37,287 bases of DNA, taken from the NCBI GenBank assembly GCA_949127775.1, contig CASBQF010000018.1, forward strand, positions 1-37,287, given 5' to 3'. Position 1 is the first letter of the stretch, and every line of letters starts with the position of its first letter. The position numbers and the translations under genes are program-made. Shown here one piece after another: positions 15,678 to 24,824 of the stretch. The notes under the pieces are model-generated. The model saw nothing but the letters and a program-made list of their open reading frames with translations. It ran no database searches and was not told where the DNA came from. The stretch comes from Oscillatoriales cyanobacterium PMM_0080. Its GTDB lineage: Bacteria > Cyanobacteriota > Cyanobacteriia > Cyanobacteriales > Microcoleaceae.

Positions 15678-18305
15678 TTAATCATCGAAAATATCCAATT
15701 GTTGACCCTCAGACTCTTTTTTACCATTTTTTTTAACACCTTTCCGCAGCCCGATCGCAATTTTGCTGTGTTTCTCAATCTGCTTCATCACCTGTCTCGC
15801 CCTGTCAATCACCGACGGCGGTAAACCAGCCAATCTCCCCGCTTCAATTCCGTAAGACTTGTCAGCACCGCCGGGCTGAACTTGGTGCAAAAATACGATT
15901 TGATCCGGCAATTCTTTCACCGTCACCTGATAATTTGCCACATTATCCAAAATAGAAGCTAACTCATTCAATTCGTGATAGTGAGTTGCAAAAATCGTCC
16001 GCGCCCGAATCTCATTTGCTAAATATTCCGCCACAGACCAAGCAATCGAAAGTCCGTCAAACGTCGCAGTTCCCCTGCCAATTTCATCTAACAAAACTAA
16101 TGATTGCGCAGTCGCGTGATTCAGAATATTTGCAGTTTCATTCATTTCTACCATAAACGTAGACTGACCAGTTGCCAAATCATCCACCGCGCCGACGCGG
16201 GTAAAAATACGATCGCAAATTCCTAAAGTCGCAGCTTTCGCTGGCACAAAACTCCCCATCTGCGCCATTAACTGAATCAAACCCACCTGCCGCAAATAAC
16301 AGCTTTTGCCGCTAGCATTCGGCCCGGTTAAAATGATTAAATCTGGGCGGTTTAGCGATTCTTCCCGACCCAGGAAAGCCGAATTCGGGACAAAAAATCC
16401 CGGCGGTAAAGACTTTTCTACCACCGGATGACAACCTTCGATAATTTTAATTTCCCGACTTTCAAGCATATTCGGGCGGCAGTAATTCTGATAAACAGCT
16501 ACTTCCGCCAAACCGCACAAAACATCGGCCGCCGCCACCGCGCGGGAAACATTGCGAATAATTTCGGCGTGCTCTCCTACCTCGGCACGCACTTTAGCAA
16601 AAATATCATATTCAAGTTGATTTAAATCTTCTCGCGCCGTCAGAATTCGCACTTCTCTTTCTTTTAATTCTTCAGTGCTATAGCGTTCTTCATTTGTAAG
16701 AGTTTGCTTGCGGGTGTACTCATTTGGTACTTGGTCTATTTTCGATTTTGTAATGCTGATGTAATAGCCGAAAGCTTTATTATAGCCGACTTTTAAATTA
16801 GAAATTCCGGTGCGCTTTCTTTCATTTTCTTCCAGATCAGTCATCCATGCCAAGTCGGTGGATGCACTTTGGCGCATTTCATCTAGCATGGGATTAATGC
16901 CCGATCGAATTAAACCTCCTTCTTTTAAATGAATCGGCGGTTCGTCTACTAAATGAAGGTGAATTTTAGTTGCTAATTCTTCGAGAAGTGGCGGTACATT
17001 TTGTAGTGCTTTCAAATAGGGCGATCGCCCTTGAGCAGCCACAACAGCCAATTCCGGCAGTTTCGAGAGCGAATCAGCCAAAGCGACTAAATCCCGAGCG
17101 CTAGCTGTGCCAGAACCAGCGCGGCCTGTCAGTCTTTCGATGTCGTAAATTTGGCGCAGTAACTGCTGCAAATCTTGGCGCAGAGAGTGCTCTTCTACTA
17201 ACTCTTGAATCGTGTCATGTCGGGCGCAAATGCCTTTAATGTTGAGCAAAGGTTGCAGTACCCAACGGCGCAAAGCGCGGCCTCCCATTGCGGTGCTGGT
17301 TTTGTCTATAGCCCACAGCAGCGAACCGTGAAAAACCCCATCTCTCACTGTTTGAGTAATTTCAAGATTGCGGCGGGTTTGGTAGTCGAGTATCAGAAAA
17401 TCGGTGAGAGTGTAAGTGTGCAATCTTTGCAAAGAAACTGCTTTTTCCTTTTGAGTTTCTTCGAGATATTGCAGCAAGCCGCCGGCGGCGCGCACTGCGA
17501 GAGAAAGGTGTGCGCATCCCATCCCTTCGAGCGATCGCACTTTGAACTTTTGCAGGATTCTCTGTTTTGCTTCGGACAAAGTAAACGGAATTTGCGATCG
17601 CAAAGAATAGCAAAACGAATTCGGCAAACAGTCGGGTAAATACTTCGATTTCTCTCCCGGCCTCAACATACTCGCCAAGTCCGGCGCATTAGTCGGCACC
17701 AAGACTTCCGAAGGCTGCAAGCGCAGCAATTCTAGAGTTAATTGTTCTAAACTGTCGGCTTGAGTAGTGACGAATTCTCCAGTAGAAATATCTGTATAAG
17801 CCAATCCCCAATGTTCCCCAGCGATGACAATTGCTGCTAAAAAGTTATTTTGACGGGGTTTCAGCATTCCATCATCTGTCAAAGTTCCAGGAGTCAAAAT
17901 CCGGGTAATTTCTCGCTTGACTTGACGGCCTTCTCTAGCGGCGATCGAGGCATCTTCAACTTGGTCACAAACTACTACAGCATAGCCTTTTTCTACTAAC
18001 ATTGAAGTGTAGCGATCGAGGGCGTGGTGTGGAACTCCCGTCATCGGTACTCTGCCGATTTCTTTGCCACTTTCTTTGCTAGTACAAACAAGTTCTAATT
18101 CCCGCGAAATCGTAACGGCATCTTGGAAAAAACACTCAAAGAAATCTCCGACTCGAAAAAATAAAAGTGCGTGAGGATATTGTTCTTTCACCTCAACATA
18201 CCGCTGCATCATTGGTGTCAGCTTGCTGAATTCTAGGAGGCTATAGTCGGCATTGTGGATATTGGCTTGATTGGGATCTGTTGGGGTAGATGCAGTGTAA
18301 GGCAT
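15678..18305 (-). CDS. mutS: DNA mismatch repair protein MutS
   Basis: An 875-aa mismatch recognition ATPase, acting on DNA with MutL. The mismatch-binding domain I carries the Phe-X-Glu motif in [12 protein letters not shown], followed by connector, lever and clamp domains. The ATPase has Walker [10 protein letters not shown], the STFMVEMNE signature, Walker [12 protein letters not shown] and the ATHYHEL motif. The C-terminus ends in a LDIFDD tail. An in-frame ATG at 18449 would add 48 residues, but the first codons would be encoded by a dispersed repeat and the stretch does not resemble the family. The ATG at 18305 ([10 protein letters not shown]) fits other cyanobacterial MutS N-termini better. 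Confidence 0.96.
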   Translation of the reverse strand: MPYTASTPTDPNQANIHNADYSLLEFSKLTPMMQRYVEVKEQYPHALLFFRVGDFFECFFQDAVTISRELELVCTSKESGKEIGRVPMTGVPHHALDRYTSMLVEKGYAVVVCDQVEDASIAAREGRQVKREITRILTPGTLTDDGMLKPRQNNFLAAIVIAGEHWGLAYTDISTGEFVTTQADSLEQLTLELLRLQPSEVLVPTNAPDLASMLRPGEKSKYLPDCLPNSFCYSLRSQIPFTLSEAKQRILQKFKVRSLEGMGCAHLSLAVRAAGGLLQYLEETQKEKAVSLQRLHTYTLTDFLILDYQTRRNLEITQTVRDGVFHGSLLWAIDKTSTAMGGRALRRWVLQPLLNIKGICARHDTIQELVEEHSLRQDLQQLLRQIYDIERLTGRAGSGTASARDLVALADSLSKLPELAVVAAQGRSPYLKALQNVPPLLEELATKIHLHLVDEPPIHLKEGGLIRSGINPMLDEMRQSASTDLAWMTDLEENERKRTGISNLKVGYNKAFGYYISITKSKIDQVPNEYTRKQTLTNEERYSTEELKEREVRILTAREDLNQLEYDIFAKVRAEVGEHAEIIRNVSRAVAAADVLCGLAEVAVYQNYCRPNMLESREIKIIEGCHPVVEKSLPPGFFVPNSAFLGREESLNRPDLIILTGPNASGKSCYLRQVGLIQLMAQMGSFVPAKAATLGICDRIFTRVGAVDDLATGQSTFMVEMNETANILNHATAQSLVLLDEIGRGTATFDGLSIAWSVAEYLANEIRARTIFATHYHELNELASILDNVANYQVTVKELPDQIVFLHQVQPGGADKSYGIEAGRLAGLPPSVIDRARQVMKQIEKHSKIAIGLRKGVKKNGKKESEGQQLDIFDD

Positions 18306-18435
18306 AAAAGGCGATCGATAAACTTCAATCTTTAATAACTTTACCGCAAGCTCGCCATTTATCCCAAGTTTATGAGATACCACATTTTTTTGCTCCGCGT
18401 CGCCGATCCGGGCGCTTGTACCCAAGCTGCTTTCT

Positions 18436-18482
18436 TGTGGAACAGGCATCCTGCCTGTTCAAGACGGGCGGGACATCCCACA
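18436..18482 (+). repeat. Dispersed GGAACAGGCATCCTGCC repeat upstream of mutS
   Basis: It shares GTGGAACAGGCATC, TGCCTGTT and GGGCGGG with the repeat inside polA. Its minus strand contains the alternative upstream mutS ATG. The rest of the 18483-18826 gap holds only an 8-bp stem-loop at 18735-18760 (AGATACAT/ATGTATCT) and no gene. Confidence 0.75.
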
Positions 18483-18826
18483 AACTGGTGGAAGTTATTT
18501 AATTCTCATTCCTTAGTACAAATTTGAGCTTCTCCAAATAAGATCACTTTAGTGTTGATAACTGGGTGCATCTCATTTCTGTAAATGTATTTGTATGGGC
18601 GAATCATTACGGCACTAAATCTCTGGTTCTCACTAAATCGTTTGCCGGAATGCTTCGCCCTTGAATTCGTTGAGAGACACCCTGATAACTTCCAAAAGAT
18701 AGATTAGATAGATTTTTAAATCATAACTTTGGATAGATACATCTAAAATTTTATGTATCTAAAATTCAAATATCGAACAAAATTGTCCTCAAGCCATAAC
18801 TTACATTCAACTGATCAGGAGAAACT

Positions 18827-19036
18827 ATGTTTTTACAAGAAAAAGAATCAGGCGATTTGATAGAAATTCTCGATGTAGATGGTTTAATTAGCCCTGCTCT
18901 AACTGAGGTATTGGGACGAAATCAAGCAGGTGAAGAAGAGCAAGAACCGGCGAAGTTTCAGAAGAGTAAATTGATTTTTCCCTCCGGTGAAGTTTTGCCG
19001 CGCTGCTGGACTGAGAAAAATTATAAAACTAATTAA
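18827..19036 (+). CDS. Small acidic hypothetical protein
   Basis: A 69-aa protein with an AGGAGA ribosome binding site six bases ahead of the ATG. It begins with a compact segment (DLIEILDVDGLISPALTEVLGR) followed by an acidic linker and SKLIFPSGEVLPRCW. It resembles short proteins commonly present and sometimes called acetyltransferase-like in cyanobacteria, though no such domain fits in this length. It stands alone between mutS (divergent) and the convergent RNA-repair pair. Function unknown. Confidence 0.7.
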   Translation: MFLQEKESGDLIEILDVDGLISPALTEVLGRNQAGEEEQEPAKFQKSKLIFPSGEVLPRCWTEKNYKTN

Positions 19037-19156
19037 TTTCAGGGAAACTTCCAACCTGATATAGTAGTCGCCAAGCCTATACGCTCACGCTCGCGAAGCG
19101 TCACCAGAAAGTGTCATCTTAACCGTCTTGGCGGTTGCTATACGGTTACTATACCT

Positions 19157-19189
19157 AGATGCCCGACTTTTTTGAGAAGTCTGGCATCT
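19157..19189 (-). terminator. Hairpin downstream of the RNA-repair pair
   Basis: AGATGCC and GACTT pair with AAGTC and GGCATCT with one mismatch. It lies 14 bases past the HD-Pnk stop. The T run is in the loop rather than after the stem, so I call it a likely rather than certain terminator. Confidence 0.55.
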
Positions 19190-19202
19190 CGATCGTTGGA
19201 GA

Positions 19203-20357
19203 CTAATTGTTAACTATTCGATCGACTTGATGCGCTTCTGTAATGTCTGGAATGTCGAGCCGCGCAGCTAATTTGCGAATGACTGTTTCGGGTACTGCTG
19301 TGGGGCGCGATCGATTCCGCCGCAATACTTCCTCCAAAGGAACTTCCAGATAAATAATCCGAATTCGCGCTTGATAATCAGCAAAAAAATTAATTAATTG
19401 CTGGCGCATTTGTTTGGTTGTATTAGTAGCATTCCAGATAAAAGAACGCCCCAATCTCATATATTCCCGCGCTCTGTTTTTGGCTTCCATGATTACATTG
19501 CCAGGAGTTTCGTCGGGAGGAATGTTCATCTCTTTTCGCAGCGCGTCCAGCGAAATTATCGGCAATCCGGGCAGATTTTCTTTGATCCAATAATCTTTAC
19601 CACTTCCAGGCAATCCCGACATCAAAATTACTTCGCATCTAGTATCGTCAAATGCTTCGTAATCGGGATTGCCGTTGAATGCGCGGAAGTAGATAAATCG
19701 GCTGTGTGCTGAGGGGAATTGTCGGGGAGAATTCAAACAATTATTTTCTTGACAAAACTCCCGAAATAGTTCTATTTTATCGAGCAGTTCTTGTTTGTCG
19801 GCGCAGTGGCGGCCGCGCACGTCTGCTTCTGCTAAAAGTGCCAGAAAATCGCAGCGGACAACTTGACTGACTTTAATTACCGACTGCTGCGGGTTGGGTT
19901 TGTCTAGCAGCCAGATTGGTAAACTGCCGAATTGGACGATCGCCCCAATAGCCTCCCGAATGCTAAACTGCACCGGCGGGTCAAATTGAGATAAAATTTG
20001 TCTAACCATCCTCGCACCTTGACGGGCGTGACCTTTCGAGCTAATTCTGCCATCTGCCTCTATCTTTGTAAAAGCAGGTTTTGCGACATCGTGCAGCAAG
20101 GCGGCAGCAAAAAGCATCGAACGCTCTTGTTGAGGTAATTGACGCCACTTTGGGGAAGATATTAAGGCTTCGCAGACCATTTTGGTATGAATTAAGACAT
20201 CCCCTTCAGCATGATAAATAGGGTCTTGCTGGCATCCTTTGAGGTTGTCAATCCAGTCGAAATGTGTTTGAATGCTGTCCCAGTCGATCGAGTAATCGGG
20301 CGGTTCGGGACAAAAGGGAAAAGTCCAAGTTGCGGATGGTGATAATAGAGCAGTCAT
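19203..20357 (-). CDS. HD-Pnk: HD phosphoesterase fused to polynucleotide 5'-kinase
   Basis: A 384-aa bifunctional nucleic acid end-healing enzyme. The N-terminal HD domain has His49, His57, the HD pair at 89-90 (LLHDVAKP) and His110. The C-terminal P-loop kinase has GLPGSGKD at 248-255, IWNATNT at 307-313 and the lid arginines RNRSR at 347-351. Runella slithyformis HD-Pnk, of this same architecture, is known to remove 3'-phosphate and 2',3'-cyclic phosphate and to phosphorylate 5'-OH ends, and its relatives often sit in operons with an ATP-dependent ligase. That is exactly the arrangement here: the ligase gene lies 102 bases upstream on the same strand. An AGGTGA site precedes the ATG. Confidence 0.9.
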   Translation of the reverse strand: MTALLSPSATWTFPFCPEPPDYSIDWDSIQTHFDWIDNLKGCQQDPIYHAEGDVLIHTKMVCEALISSPKWRQLPQQERSMLFAAALLHDVAKPAFTKIEADGRISSKGHARQGARMVRQILSQFDPPVQFSIREAIGAIVQFGSLPIWLLDKPNPQQSVIKVSQVVRCDFLALLAEADVRGRHCADKQELLDKIELFREFCQENNCLNSPRQFPSAHSRFIYFRAFNGNPDYEAFDDTRCEVILMSGLPGSGKDYWIKENLPGLPIISLDALRKEMNIPPDETPGNVIMEAKNRAREYMRLGRSFIWNATNTTKQMRQQLINFFADYQARIRIIYLEVPLEEVLRRNRSRPTAVPETVIRKLAARLDIPDITEAHQVDRIVNN

Positions 20358-20425
20358 GGTTTCACCTGTTTGTTAATAACGTAATTTCTTAGTCCGCGCA
20401 CCATCCGGACATTGTTTGTGTAGAA

Positions 20426-20453
20426 GCGGTTTCAACCGCCGACTCTTAAGAGT
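20426..20453. other. Two small hairpins between ligase and HD-Pnk genes
   Basis: GCGGTT/AACCGC (loop TC) and the palindrome ACTCTTAAGAGT lie in the 102-base spacer. On the plus strand a TTTTT run follows. On the transcribed minus strand there is no T run, so processing or stability roles are as likely as attenuation. Confidence 0.5.
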
Positions 20454-20459
20454 TTTTAA

Positions 20460-21245
20460 CTAAAATTTAAATAAATCTGCACCGGGACGTAGAATATTCG
20501 GTATAATTGGGCGATTCAACCAATGTCCTTCAGCATTTTTAATCGCTGTTAAAAAGCTGGCGCGCACGTACTTGTAACGCGCCTTGACAATTCCGTCTTC
20601 TTCTATTTTAATATACAAACCTTCCATAATCTCGCTATTGTCAGTTTCTTTCAAACACCGCTCTTCATCTAATCCCATTTCCCGACAGCAGGAGCGCAAC
20701 CGCTCCAAATGTCCCGGTTGAATAAAATTAGATTTATCCATCAACTGCATCATTTGCTTGGGCGATTTCAAAACTCCCGAAAACAGCACTGGAACTGACA
20801 CTAACGGCAATGCAGATAACAATTTTTTTCGAGCTTCTGTACTCAAAAATTGACTGGTTTCTAAGTCCAGCACGTCGTATTCCATAAAGTAGTGCGGCAG
20901 AAAGTCATAAAAAACAGTGTGTTTGGCATATAGCCATTCTCCGTACAAAATATAGCGGTTTGTCAGCACTTCTTGTAGCTGGCCGCTGAGACTGAAAGCC
21001 CACTGTTTGAATAAGTTAAAATGTTTTTCTCTCGGCCCGCCCGTGAGAAAGTGACCGCGGCTTTGCAGCAGCATTTGCCCGTCTGGGGCGAAGCTGATGC
21101 CTGTATTTGCGCCGTCTACCTTTTCTTCTATAATTAGAGGGCGATCGTAAATAGCGCCAAATGGTGCGCTGTCGAGGTCTTCATCTCCCGGCCCGAAGCG
21201 CGAACCTTCGATGTGATAAGTTCTGGGATATTTAACAATTTCCAT
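20460..21245 (-). CDS. ATP-dependent RNA ligase (Rnl2-like)
   Basis: A 261-aa nucleotidyltransferase that seals 5'-phosphate and 3'-OH ends. The motifs appear in order: motif I EKVDGAN with the adenylated Lys42, SRGH (62-65), LYGEW (100-104), FMEYDV (120-125), motif IV EGLYIK (208-213) and motif V KARYKYVR (221-228). It lacks DNA-ligase OB-fold and zinc domains, so a small RNA ligase is the best fit; sealing of nicked DNA cannot be excluded. The track to a TTG at 21251 adds two residues, but the ATG at 21245 is preferred. It is the first gene of the pair with HD-Pnk, giving a heal-then-seal set. Confidence 0.9.
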   Translation of the reverse strand: MEIVKYPRTYHIEGSRFGPGDEDLDSAPFGAIYDRPLIIEEKVDGANTGISFAPDGQMLLQSRGHFLTGGPREKHFNLFKQWAFSLSGQLQEVLTNRYILYGEWLYAKHTVFYDFLPHYFMEYDVLDLETSQFLSTEARKKLLSALPLVSVPVLFSGVLKSPKQMMQLMDKSNFIQPGHLERLRSCCREMGLDEERCLKETDNSEIMEGLYIKIEEDGIVKARYKYVRASFLTAIKNAEGHWLNRPIIPNILRPGADLFKF

Positions 21246-21327
21246 AACCAAATTTAAATTTTAGATTTTCGAGGCTATCCAATCCATTTAACCATTATAA
21301 TTTAGTTATCACAAAGGAACACATATT

Positions 21328-22197
21328 TTGAAATCTCAAAACTTCCAGAACATATCATCAGCAATTGCTGGGATTCTATTAGTAGGCGCGCTACTACTCG
21401 GATTCAACTCTTTTGTTGTCATTAATCCAGGTGAAGCAGGGGTAGTCAGCGTTTTAGGAAAAGCCACAGATGGAGCACTATTAGAAGGATTTCACTTCAG
21501 ACCCCCACTGATATCCAAGGTTGACGTGTATGATGTAACAGTCCAAAAATTTGAAGTTCCCGCCCAGAGTGCAACTAAAGACCTTCAGGATTTAAATGCG
21601 AGTTTTGCCATCAATTTTCGCCTTGATCCTAACAAAATAGTTGATGTCCGAAGGACTCAAGGAACATTGGAGAATATAGTTTCAAAAATCATTGCTCCTC
21701 AAACGCAAGAAGCATTTAAAACAGCGGCTGCACTGAGAACTGCTGAACAATCTATTACTCAAAGAAGTGAACTCAAGCGAGATTTTGATTCTGCGCTGAA
21801 GGAAAGGCTATCAAAGTATGATGTAATAGTGCTTGATACGAGTGTTGTTAACATTCGATTTTCCCCAGATTTCGCGAAAGCAGTTGAGGAAAAACAGGTA
21901 GCGGAACAGCGGGCGCAAAGAGCCGTGTATGTCGCTCAGGAAGCCGAACAAGAAGCTCAAACTGACATTAACCGCGCTCAAGGTAGGGCAGAAGCTCAAA
22001 GGCTTTTGGCTGAAACTTTGAAGGCTCAAGGTGGGGATTTGGTGCTACAAAAAGAGGCAATTGAAGCTTGGAGAAGCGGCGGCGCTCAGATGCCAAAAGT
22101 GTTGGTTATGGGCAGCGGTTCGAGTCGGGTTCCTTTCATTTTTAATATGAGCGACTTTCAGGAAGAAGCCGATCGCAAAAAAGTCACCAGTAATTAA
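21328..22197 (+). CDS. SPFH/prohibitin family membrane protein
   Basis: A 289-aa protein anchored by one N-terminal membrane segment (about residues 10-32) and followed by an SPFH (band 7) domain: VVINPGEAGVVSVLGKATDG, then EGFHFRPPLISKVDVYDV. After it comes a long charged coiled coil (VEEKQVAEQRAQRAVYVAQ and onward). Relatives form large membrane-bound oligomers that control proteases and membrane organisation. A TTG start is used: AAAGGA precedes it and no ATG lies nearby in-frame. It is divergent from the RNA ligase with only 82 bases between starts, so the two promoters share that space. Confidence 0.9.
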   Translation: MKSQNFQNISSAIAGILLVGALLLGFNSFVVINPGEAGVVSVLGKATDGALLEGFHFRPPLISKVDVYDVTVQKFEVPAQSATKDLQDLNASFAINFRLDPNKIVDVRRTQGTLENIVSKIIAPQTQEAFKTAAALRTAEQSITQRSELKRDFDSALKERLSKYDVIVLDTSVVNIRFSPDFAKAVEEKQVAEQRAQRAVYVAQEAEQEAQTDINRAQGRAEAQRLLAETLKAQGGDLVLQKEAIEAWRSGGAQMPKVLVMGSGSSRVPFIFNMSDFQEEADRKKVTSN

Positions 22198-22215
22198 AAT
22201 AGGACTTATAGTAAG

Positions 22216-22246
22216 AAAACCGGTTTCTAGCGAGAAACCGGGTTTC
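22216..22246 (+). terminator. Hairpin after the SPFH gene (AAACCGGTTTCT family)
   Basis: AAAACCGGTTTCT pairs with AGAAACCGGGTTT across a four-base loop with one mismatch, 18 bases after the stop. It belongs to the same hairpin family as 10370-10404. Confidence 0.7.
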
Positions 22247-22402
22247 CTCAGAAAGCGTGCATAAGTCTTATGAGAGTTACCGGAGTATGCTACACTTCTG
22301 AAGGTCAAAATATAACGACAGCTTGAAACCTGTCGCTATAAAAGCGAAGTCCGCAATTCAAATGCAGACAACACACTCATTTTAGAAAGTAAGGAAAAAA
22401 TC

Positions 22403-22822
22403 ATGACCCGCGCGATTATGGAAACGAACAAAGGCACAATCAATTTGGAATTGTTTGATGCAGAAGCGCCTAACACAGTCAAGAATTTTGTTGACTTGGC
22501 AGAAAAAGGTTTTTACGACGGATTAGCGTTTCACCGAGTCATTCCTAACTTTATGGTTCAAGGTGGCTGTCCAAAAGGTACTGGAACCGGCGGCCCCGGC
22601 TACAAAATCAAGTGTGAAATCAACTCCAAAAAACATATGGCAGGAACTTTATCGATGGCTCATGCAGGTAAAGATACGGGCGGCAGCCAATTCTTTATTT
22701 GCCATTCTCCCCAGTCGCATTTAGATGGAGTTCACACAACTTTTGGCCAAACTGAGGATATGTCTGTAGTCAATGCGATCCGCCAAGGCGACAAGATTAT
22801 TTCGCTCAAAATCGAGCATTAA
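22403..22822 (+). CDS. Cyclophilin-type peptidyl-prolyl cis-trans isomerase
   Basis: A 139-aa single-domain cyclophilin with no signal peptide, so it should act in the cytoplasm. The catalytic and substrate-binding blocks are [13 protein letters not shown] (Arg and Phe of the active site), GTLSMAHAG and GGSQFFIC, with HTTFGQ near the end. It is short because it lacks the usual insertions of eukaryotic forms. AAGGA lies nine bases ahead of the ATG. A decayed copy of its last 17 codons lies downstream at 23991-24041. Confidence 0.95.
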   Translation: MTRAIMETNKGTINLELFDAEAPNTVKNFVDLAEKGFYDGLAFHRVIPNFMVQGGCPKGTGTGGPGYKIKCEINSKKHMAGTLSMAHAGKDTGGSQFFICHSPQSHLDGVHTTFGQTEDMSVVNAIRQGDKIISLKIEH

Positions 22823-23069
22823 TCCTCATTAATTACTTTCGTTTGTAATAAGGACTTTAGTCCTTGTTACAACGAATTAAATACTAAATATATATATCTA
22901 ATAAGTTATAGTTTGGGATTCAAGAGGATTCTGTTATCAATGGGCGATCGACCTTATTTGCTCGTATGACTTTTTTTGTAAACTTTTGCGATCGATATAT
23001 TGCTCCTGAGATAAGTAATGATATAAAAGAAATATATTTCAGATCGGCAATTAAAAAAGTGAAATTAGT

Positions 23070-23966
23070 ATGCTCAATAGAGGTTTGAGAAAAATAAAAA
23101 GAGAAGCTTCTCTGCTTCAATCTAGCTTATCTTATAAGTGGAGACTTTTTCAACACGTCAAAAAATTACCTGCACTGAATCCGACGAATCAGTCTATTGT
23201 CGAGGCTCTTAGGAAGGAAGGGGCTTTTATTACTTCTCTACAAGATTTGTCATTGCCAATGAATGAACAACTTTTGGATGCAGTGAAGGCGATATTACCT
23301 CATAATCCAAAATCTCCGGCTTTTGAAGATCAATATGTTTATCATGTTAATTCAGCAGAAATTATCAAATATTCAGAAATCTTTTTATGGGGTCTTCAAG
23401 AGCGGTTATTTGACATTGCTGAAAATTATCTTGGGGTTCCGGTTGCTTACCGGGGTTTGTTTTTTCAGAAAGATTTTGCGAACGAACAACAGGTACATAC
23501 AAGATTGTGGCATAAAGACCCTGAAGATCATAGACTCCTCAAAATAGCTGTTTACTTGAATGATGTGAATCCTGAAAGTGGGCCGTTTGAATATATTCCA
23601 AAGCATTTCAATTCTCAGTTAAGCCCTCTCAAACGAAAACTTTTATTTTCTGACGCAGAAGTAGCGGAACATTTAGACCAATCAAATTGGGTTTCATGTA
23701 CAGGGCTAGCAGGTACTGTTGTCTTTTTCGACTCTCACCATGTTTTTCATCGCGGTAAGATGCCTGTCAAGTCACACCGCGACGCAATATTTTTTAATTA
23801 TCACTCTAGACAACCGATTAAAGTGTTTTCTGATCATTGGAAAGCTCCTTTTTCACCAGATGAGTTACTCGTGCTTTCAAAAACTCTTTCTCCACGCCAG
23901 AAAGAATCAGTTTTTTGGTGGGAAAATGGTGCGGAGTCATTCCAGCCAAAGTTGATGGCTAGGTGA
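23070..23966 (+). CDS. Phytanoyl-CoA dioxygenase (PhyH)-like oxygenase
   Basis: A 298-aa putative Fe(II)/2-oxoglutarate-dependent oxygenase. The iron-binding triad is visible as the HKD in RLWHKDPEDH (about residue 150) and the distal His in HHVFHRGKMPVKSHRDAIFFNYHSR, whose Arg would hold 2-oxoglutarate. The centre VYLNDVNPESGPFEYIP is typical of PhyH proteins. The substrate cannot be told; no biosynthetic partner adjoins. The base composition is AT-richer than in its neighbours and it is wedged between the intact cyclophilin and a fragment of a second copy, which suggests later insertion. The ATG has a weak ribosome binding site. Confidence 0.85.
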   Translation: MLNRGLRKIKREASLLQSSLSYKWRLFQHVKKLPALNPTNQSIVEALRKEGAFITSLQDLSLPMNEQLLDAVKAILPHNPKSPAFEDQYVYHVNSAEIIKYSEIFLWGLQERLFDIAENYLGVPVAYRGLFFQKDFANEQQVHTRLWHKDPEDHRLLKIAVYLNDVNPESGPFEYIPKHFNSQLSPLKRKLLFSDAEVAEHLDQSNWVSCTGLAGTVVFFDSHHVFHRGKMPVKSHRDAIFFNYHSRQPIKVFSDHWKAPFSPDELLVLSKTLSPRQKESVFWWENGAESFQPKLMAR

Positions 23967-23990
23967 AACATTTAATCAAGGAAAGGGGAA

Positions 23991-24041
23991 GTGAATCCTA
24001 TCCGCCAAACCGACAATATTATTTCATTGATCGAGTATTGA
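23991..24041 (+). pseudogene. Decayed duplicate of the cyclophilin 3' end
   Basis: The 17 codons translate as VNPIRQTDNIISLIEY followed by a stop, against [17 protein letters not shown] at the end of the cyclophilin gene, with one codon lost. The similarity continues past the stop to about 24093, matching 22823-22880 including the GTTTGTARTAAGGA repeat. The upstream part of the second copy is absent. Confidence 0.85.
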
Positions 24042-24113
24042 CTCTCAGTAATTGAGTTTTGTTTGTAGTAAGGATTAAAGTTCTTATTATAAACTTAACT
24101 CGGTTAAATTGAA

Positions 24114-24713
24114 TCATTCATCTTCAAGGGAAATGTCTAACTGTTCAATCTCCAAATCTTCTTCCTCATCTTCATAATTAAATTCCAATCTGCTCTGTTT
24201 AATAATTTCTTTCAATATTCTATTTAAATATCCTTTGGCAATAGCCTCTTCAAATCTTTCGATAAGAATAGCAACATTAATTATTTCTTCTATACATTCC
24301 ATGTAACGTGAAACTATTGCATTTATTGAATACTGTTTTCGAGCTTGGACTTCGATTTTAGATTTAATTTCAATATCAGAATCTGAAGATTTAACGACAA
24401 ATGTTATCGGATACTTTTCAATTTTATCAATGTCTAGGAAATATTTATTCATATCTACAGTTTCTGTCACCTGAAAAAACCGTCCTAGGGGTTTCATTAC
24501 AAAGTCAATTCCCCCATCATTTGCATTTGTCCTACCTGTTTTAAACAGTTTTAAATTTTCTTGCTGGAGCTGATCAACCTCATAACCCCAATAAATTGAT
24601 CGGTCACTATAGTAGTATTTTAATATACTATAGCTGACAATCTCGAAGATTCTAGCATCTACCGTTGGTGCGAGTATTTGTTTAATAAATTCTATTACTT
24701 GAGCCTCTGTCAA
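24114..24713 (-). CDS. Putative restriction endonuclease, C-terminal part (split by amber codon)
   Basis: A 199-aa open stretch in the same frame as the ORF at 24825-25259; the in-between codons (24714-24824) are also open, so only one TAG at 24825-24827 separates them. It contains NANDGGIDFVMKPLGRFFQVTE, which fits a PD-(D/E)XK-like nuclease core (D...E with a Q-V strand), and ends in an acidic tail (EDEEEDLEIEQLD). Its nominal start is a TTG without a ribosome binding site, so independent translation is doubtful. Its position behind a methyltransferase makes it the likely restriction subunit. The family is not one I can name. Confidence 0.65.
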   Translation of the reverse strand: MTEAQVIEFIKQILAPTVDARIFEIVSYSILKYYYSDRSIYWGYEVDQLQQENLKLFKTGRTNANDGGIDFVMKPLGRFFQVTETVDMNKYFLDIDKIEKYPITFVVKSSDSDIEIKSKIEVQARKQYSINAIVSRYMECIEEIINVAILIERFEEAIAKGYLNRILKEIIKQSRLEFNYEDEEEDLEIEQLDISLEDE

Positions 24714-24824
24714 TGCTTGAGCCTCTTTACAAAGTTGAAGAAATTTTTCAAAGCTATCTCTCTTAGCTTCAACGTAGGCGTCAATAATTTGAATTACTGT
24801 TTCGGCTATATTATGTACGTTTTC

